From Halichondria panicea (lineage: Eukaryota; Porifera; Demospongiae; Suberitida; Halichondriidae), in contig NC_087390.1 of NCBI RefSeq assembly GCF_963675165.1, positions 2,680,001 through 2,744,000 on the forward strand: DNA of 64,000 nucleotides, in the 5' to 3' direction. Numbering within the stretch: the first letter of the stretch is position 1; every line of letters begins with the position of its first letter. The position numbers and the translations under genes are program-made. Positions 58,069 to 64,000 of this stretch are shown piece by piece. The notes beneath the pieces are model-generated. The model saw nothing but the letters and a program-made list of their open reading frames with translations. It ran no database searches and was not told where the DNA came from.

Positions 58069-58465
58069 TACACATTAATAAACCACAGAGTACTTGTACA
58101 GCCATGAACCATTGCAACAATGAGATTCATGTATGGGCAATGCACCATTCATGGCTGTACAAGTACTCTGTGGGTTATTGTGGCTTATAATGAGATTCAA
58201 TGCATGGCTGTACAAGTACTCTGTGGTTTATTGTGGCTTATAATGAGATTCAGTGCACGGTTGTACAAGTACTCTGTGGTTTATTGTGGCTTATAATGAG
58301 ATTCAATGCATGGCTGTACAAGTACTCTGTGTTTATTGTGGCTTATAATGAGATTCAATGCATGGCTGTACAAGTACTCTGTGTTTATTGTGGCTTATAA
58401 TGAGATTCAATGCATGGCTGTACAAGTATATACTCTGTGGTTTATTGTGGCTGTGTAATATGAGA
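58069..58465. repeat. 53-bp tandem repeat with one inverted unit at its head
   Basis: Six direct units of GATTCAATGCATGGCTGTAC, then AAGTACTCTGTGGTTTATTG, then TGGCTTATAATGA, with small indels. A reverse-complement unit (CCACAGAGTACTTGTACAGC) precedes them, so the head can fold on itself. ORFs across it are repeat artefacts. Confidence 0.9.
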
Positions 58466-58632
58466 TTCATATGCCTGAATTTATGGGCATGATTATGGGG
58501 GGGTTGCCCACAATGCCCGTGTCTCCCTATGCATATCTGGCAGTTCACTCATGGGTGTTTCCCTATGCCTGCGTGTTTACAAAAGTTCAGTGATCTCTAA
58601 AATAACGCTATAGACTACAACCAAGACCATCA

Positions 58633-58956
58633 ATGGAGCTTAGTTTGCAAAGCACTGGATGCAGTAGTCTCTCTATAGAAGCATCAAACAGCAGTTCTGA
58701 GCTGGTGATTGGACTGCAAGATGTCTGCACTTACACTGTTGCTCCAAGATTACAAGCTACTGTTAGCTCACCCATGCAAATGCAAGCTACCCAGCTGATC
58801 ACACGGAGAGCTGTTGATTATCGGTCTGAGCTTGTCATCGGACTGGAGAACTGTATAAAGTTGGTTCAATGCAGTAAAGTCGTGCAACAAGAGACTGACT
58901 GCATTGCAAGTGGAGCAATGACGCTAGCTAAAAGAGACATTCTGATTCACCGATAA
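58633..58956 (+). CDS. Orphan small protein, 107 aa (paralogue of 37847-38179)
   Basis: Single-exon ATG-to-TAA ORF; product not recognised. Relative to its paralogue it has in-frame gaps near residues 5, 18 and 35 and an in-frame gain (QATV) near 45, while SSPMQMQATQLITR and the VVQQETDC...LAKRDILIHR tail are kept. It ends 20 bases before the duplicated 3' flank of gene C begins. No signal peptide or membrane helix is visible. Confidence 0.45.
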   Translation: MELSLQSTGCSSLSIEASNSSSELVIGLQDVCTYTVAPRLQATVSSPMQMQATQLITRRAVDYRSELVIGLENCIKLVQCSKVVQQETDCIASGAMTLAKRDILIHR

Positions 58957-59455
58957 CTGATGTGTAATAAAAAATAATTATTTTAAAGTACATGCAACTA
59001 CTGTATATATACTCACAAAATTGGTATTCTATACTCTCTAGATTACAGGCACTGTAGGTAGACAGGACGTCACATCCAATGTGAACTCTATTTTATTGAC
59101 ATTTATTCAAGTACAATAATTATAACATAATTATACCGCTAAGTACAATCAATTGCCAAGTACAAATCAATTAATCTATTATGTTTTCTTATTTTACACT
59201 CTTCAGTCAAGTACAAATCTATTATGTTTTCTTATTTTACTCTCTTTAGTTAATTGCATCATTTATATTCGGAATCAAGATCTGAATTGACTGTGACACG
59301 ATGGTTGACCAAATTTGGGAGAGGGTATCTCGAATCGTATATACTTTGCTGGTAGGGGGTGATTTTATTCTTAATTGCAATCAATCAAAATCAGATCGAT
59401 GTTAGATGCTTTGCCATGTCCTCAGAAACAAGCAAATTTGAATCATTTGTATCTC

Positions 59456-59461
59456 TTTATT
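59456..59461 (-). promoter_or_regulatory. Polyadenylation signal of gene C
   Basis: AATAAA on the minus strand 13 bases past the TGA stop, same placement as for gene A. Confidence 0.55.
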
Positions 59462-59473
59462 CTGCACATGTGA

Positions 59474-62400
59474 TCAATTAAGGAATGGATCCTTGAGAAG
59501 AGAGCTTGCTGATGGCCGTTCCTCTGGATTCACTAATAGACACTTGCTGGCAAATTCATAGGCTCCTCTTAACCATCTCATCCTTGCATTGAGCTTGTGG
59601 AGCTGCAGAAATCAAGATCACACAATAATTATAATGAACCTCAACAGTCAATATTCCAGGTTGCCCACCAAGTCAATTAATTAACTATCCAGTGCATGCT
59701 TCAATACAAATTATCACAACTACAAGGAAACTTGCAAGAGAAATAGGCACACACACATAATTATAATTATTGCTGGTATGGTATAGTACTGCACACTGGA
59801 TCGATACAAGCTCAGAATTCAGAGCAAAAAATAATGAAAGACCATGGGTGCCGATGCCTCAGTGTAGGCAATGAAGCTATACATGCTATACATACACTGT
59901 GAACATTTACTACATAATTATATACATTTGCATGAGGGGAAATGGTGAAAAAAGTGGGAAATGGTAAACCATGCTGTTGCTAAAAAGGATGCCAAAAGTT
60001 CAAAGTTCGAAATCATTAATGGCTGCAAGCTCTTACTTGCACTTCATTTATCACTGAGCAATGCATTCTACACACGCAGATAAAGACCGTATGCGCAACT
60101 GAGGCATAATAATGCACAAAGCAACCAATGGGCTAAATACACATTGCAATGCTCACCTTGAGCAACTTCAGTACTGTACTTTCTTCCACCCTCCACACAC
60201 TGGGGCTTTTGAGTCTCCCTTCACTGACCCCCAGGCTCTGATGGTAATATAATAACAGTGTGGACATAGCCCGCTGACTGTACGGAGTGTCAGTGCTCAT
60301 CATGAGTCGCATTGAGAGAATACCAAAGCTGTAGATGTCTGCCTTAGTAGAGAGGGGTGGAGAGAACGCATCAGGGGAATTAGCAATCATGAGCATACTG
60401 GATTCAGGCGATCGGAACCCATTTGTACCCACCGGAACAATCTCGTACTGGGGGGGGGGGGGGGGGCAGGGAGAGATCAACATGTGATATGGTATTGGAG
60501 AATACAATGAAACAATACAAAGAGTATGACAAAAAGAGAACAATGCTATACTCATAATAAGTATATCGCAATAGGCCCATTATGTACAGTACTCATTAGC
60601 AAAATGATGAATATAGGCTGGTCTTAAGAGGTCAGTAATCTTACCTGTTTAGCTTGTGAGCGTGATGAGTGAGTGGTGGTGGGAGGTATTCGAGAAGATG
60701 AGTCCAATTCTAGCGCAGCATCGAAGTCACATATGACCACCTACAGACGTACAGAGAGATGATTAATCAACAAAATTAAGGTACACAAATTCAGTATTCA
60801 GTACAAGTACATCAAATGTACAGGTGATTGTGGATCCAGATTTATCATGCACGCTGATTATAGAAGGTTGAACAATAAGGCAAAGCAATTATATCCTAAA
60901 TTGATAATTATGTGTAAAAGTGTGAAACCACACACACCCACACACACACACACCAAGACCACACTGGCCACTCACTTGATACTTGACATCACATGAGCAT
61001 TGAACAGGGTTATCACAATTACAGAAGAACTTTATGAGCACGTTGCTGGCCTTCACATCCCTATGGATGCATCGATGATTGTCGTGCAAATAATGTAATC
61101 CTTCAAGCACTTGTGAGAGAATGTATTTGACATTTCCGACGGCAACACCCATTGCTCGAGGGTTATTATGATGACGCTTGTGGAAATCGTGCAAACTAAG
61201 TTCTTCTTTATCGGTCACCAATCTAGCCATATCGCCACTAAGCTTGGGCAGGTAGTGATAAACAAAAAATCTCCTTTTGCTTTCTTTGTGTTCTTCACCC
61301 CACACATACGCTAACAGGGGGACTATGTTTTTGTGGCGAATTTTCGTAATGATTGCGTACTCTTTGCTGCGATAACTGGTCTTCTTTACTGCCAAAGCCA
61401 ATCCATTCACATTCTCGCTGAATATCGATCCATTGCCACCCTTGCGAATAAGAGTGTGTTGGGTTGGTAGGGGCTGTATTCGATCAGATGGTATCTTGTC
61501 AGGAACTGAAGTATATAGTACAGTGCCTTGTCTGAGATTAGCCTGTCGTCTTGACGATTGTTGAGCCTCACCAACAGCTTGTTCAGCAGTAAAGGTGTGT
61601 ACAAATGCTCCATGCGATGGCTGTATGGAGGTAGCCCCTCCAGTTTGCGCAAGAGAGTGGTAAGGATTCATGGGTACATGTCCGTACGGGGATACAGAGG
61701 GAAGCAATTGGTGATCTACGCTACCCATGTTGAGATTAGCAACACCGGGAGTTTGAATGCTATCCGATCTTTGAGACCCTTCTTGCAAGGTATTAGATAA
61801 ACCCTCGGGTAGTATTGAGTCAACTCTAGGAACTTCAGCTGGGTGAACAAAAGGCTTAGGGAGGGCGTGCTGGGCTCGGCCAGTTAGCATCTTCGGAACG
61901 ACTTGTAATGACGGGAGGATCATTTGTGTGTTATCTCGAGTGGCATCAAAATTATCCATGCAACGTACCGTTGCTACACATTCTTCAATTTTACTGAAAT
62001 TAGCGTTTGCGCTGCTATTCTCTTGATAAAATTCCACAGACAAATCGTTGGATAAAATTAGATTGAATTTTTCATTCGTCAACGGAACCACACCCTTTAT
62101 TCTTTCAGGTAAAGGACGAAGCATTAAGACCACCTCCACGGTTCCACCATTGTGTTTCTCGGCATTGTGACGATCTGACATAGACATCGATTCGAGTGGT
62201 ACATTTGATGTATTTTTTTTCGGTCCATCCAGATAGTGAATAGGTATTAATGGATATAATTGCACACACTTCGAAAACGATTCTTTGAAGCATTCGCACG
62301 TTAAGAAACTAACATACGACACATTGCTAGAATCACCTTTCAATTTAACAGCTGAGTACAGAGGGAACACTCGTTGCAAAATTTCACGGACAGCACGACA

Positions 62401-63990
62401 TACCAACTGATTTAATTTCTCCATTGATTCTTGGGGAGTTCGCTCGGACGTTTGATCACTTTCTCTGTATAGCCTATCGAGTTCAGCTGAGTTTCTTTTC
62501 GGAGTAATATCAAGTCGATCAATAACAGAGTCATCGTAGATCACCACAATTGATACGCTTTCAACTTTAGCTTTCAAAGTAAGTGCTAATTGCTTGTTTC
62601 TTGGTGAGGTCGTGATTATCCAATTTGCCATTCCAGAGTTGCTGATAATTGATACTACAGAATCAACACAAGAATCGAAAATTCCGATAGACATCGAGAA
62701 TGTTAGAACAAGCGAGTGTTTAGAGGATAGTTTTCTAAATATACTTTTTTCTTGAGCCTCGTTTAAAGATCTGATTAAAGCACACCGATATTTCGAGTTG
62801 GTGTTCAGTTTAAGGCTATCGACTAGCACATCGACAACTGAATTCATCATCAATTTTGTAGGATTAACAAATGCTGTTTGTGATGAAGTGTAAATATCAC
62901 TAGTTAGACCAAAGAAAAATGTTAGCCAATGGGTGTAACCGTTCTCGAACAATTTTAAAGAATTCTTAAACAAAAACGTGAGCTGATTGACTGGTGGTAG
63001 TTTGCGCAGATAAAAGCCGGCTAAAAATTCTGTTACCAGCGGATGTATAAATTGGTATGCATTGCAATGAAATGTGCTGCCAGTAGCAAGGTCCACTAGC
63101 CCAAATCTGAAGCAATCATTTCGTGACAATTTCGAAAGTTTGAGACAGAAGGAGGAAAAGAATTGTGACGATTCTTCGTAGCTAGCGCATTTACAGCCTA
63201 TCAGTAAATGCTCCATAGCTAAAGAACAATTTGCTTCAAAAGCAGCTTCTACAGTTTCTGGTAGTTTTTCTAAGCGTAATTTCCCGTCATGCAAAGCAGC
63301 TCTCTCGTCAGCATCTAACGCATGCTCAATCAGACCACATACTAGCTTATACACTAAATCTGTCATTGTCTTTGGCGTTTGGATTGTTATACTACCAATC
63401 GCTTCTACTAGAATTAAACAAGCAAGTGGGTTTTTAACGTCCCCTAGTTGATTTTGTTGCAGACAAGATAAAGAAGAATGGTCAGATCCTAATAAAGGCC
63501 TTTGCCTATTGTCTGAAGCACGTCTAGTGGTAATGTACTTTATCATTCCTTGTTTGGAGAAGCCTTGCAAGTTATAATGGTGTCGAATTTTAGCTATAGA
63601 CATAAGTTCATCTACTTGGCAAGGATTGCATAATATCAACATGGTTGCATCTGGTAGAACTTTCTTGTTTAGAAGGGCTCTAATGATCGAATTGGGCGAA
63701 AGTTTCTCTAGAAAGTCTGAGACACACCGGTGTAGTGCTAGTACTATCAACCACTTGTGACCACTAGCATTCTCGAGGCTGTAATCTTCTATACACTTCG
63801 TTAGCTTGAGCAAGTCATTAAGTTTTTCAATCGTGCAAATTTTATCACTGTCCGGTTTATTTAAGAGCAATATAGAAAAAAAAGTTCCAAAACGGTTACA
63901 AATAACGTTTTCCATGAATGTTGATTTACCAGTGCCTTTAGTACCTGACAGTAAAATAGCGGAGCCATGTTTATTATTAAACAAGGCCAT
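59474..63990 (-). CDS. NACHT-like - protein kinase fusion protein, gene C (5' end possibly outside window)
   Basis: Exons 63990-60976, 60740-60645, 60447-60157 and 59602-59474, all phase 0; at least 1176 aa. The first Met in the window is only 15 residues before the Walker A loop (GTKGTGKST, 16-24), whereas gene A has 67, and the frame stays open to the window edge, so the true start is probably upstream. The Walker B-like strand (KWLIVLALHRC) has no acidic residue, and the sensor strand ends CNP instead of TRP, so ATP hydrolysis may be lost. The NLR-type EAQ helix and one leucine-rich-like segment are kept. The linker (PKMLTGRAQHALPKPF, then FTAEQAVGEAQ) and kinase (GGNGS, AVKK, HRDVKASN, CDFD, SPES, DIYSFG, PEERPS) are almost identical to gene A. 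The function as a signalling receptor is inference. Confidence 0.85.
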
Positions 63991-64000
63991 GCTACTTGAA

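Noticed and set aside
58200-58548. Repetitive ORFs over the 53-bp array
   Set aside because: Repeat artefact; frames open only because units lack stops.
1-64000. CRISPR arrays, bacterial operons, rRNA or tRNA genes
   Set aside because: No regularly spaced direct repeats with unique spacers, no operon structure, and no RNA gene recognised by eye. A tRNAscan or Infernal run would be needed to exclude small RNAs.

Overview
The window reads as nuclear DNA of an early-branching animal, most likely a demosponge of the Amphimedon type. That is inference from three things: genes with short GT-AG introns, NLR-like and TRAF/Death-domain immune genes, and very dense small inverted-repeat transposons. 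Coding space is low; most of the window is transposon remnants and duplicated gene fragments.

Layout. 0-6.5 kb: inverted-repeat elements, including clean 9-bp-TSD elements and tiny foldbacks. 6.58-10.57 kb: in-order (+) exons of a telomerase reverse transcriptase (TERT) gene (CP, QFP, T and RT motif A regions), broken at about 10.57 kb by the edge of a duplicated block. 10.57-17.6 kb (block A) and 41.6-51.6 kb (block B) are copies of one segment carrying scattered exons of TERT, the spliceosomal GTPase EFTUD2/Snu114 and a TRAF-like gene, then the 3' half of a kinase gene. 15.17-19.88 kb (-): an intact four-exon gene for a protein of about 1199 aa with an NLR-type NACHT NTPase and a C-terminal protein kinase (gene A). 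24.2-26.0 kb: a MULE-like element containing a broken Ty3/gypsy retrotransposon. 28.8-31.5 kb: a degenerate TERT exon pair and a TIR element with a broken ORF of a widespread uncharacterised family. 36.4-39.8 kb: a TERT motif B fragment, then an EFTUD2 pseudogene. 40-41.75 kb: tandem degenerate TRAF zinc-finger exons. 47.9-51.6 kb (-): a dead third copy of the kinase gene (B). 53.86-56.36 kb (-): a TRAF zinc finger / coiled coil / two Death domain gene, truncated at its 5' end. 59.47-63.99 kb (-): a second NACHT-kinase gene (C) that runs to or past the window end.

Main points. The NACHT-kinase proteins look like NLR receptors whose leucine-rich array has been replaced by a kinase. Genes A and C are almost identical over the kinase exons and the 3' flank but strongly diverged over the NACHT half, which suggests gene conversion or exon exchange. 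The nearby TRAF-Death gene suggests an innate-immune cluster. TERT and EFTUD2, normally single-copy housekeeping genes, appear here as shuffled exons, so the functional copies probably lie elsewhere. All assignments come from reading translations and repeats by eye; no database search was run.
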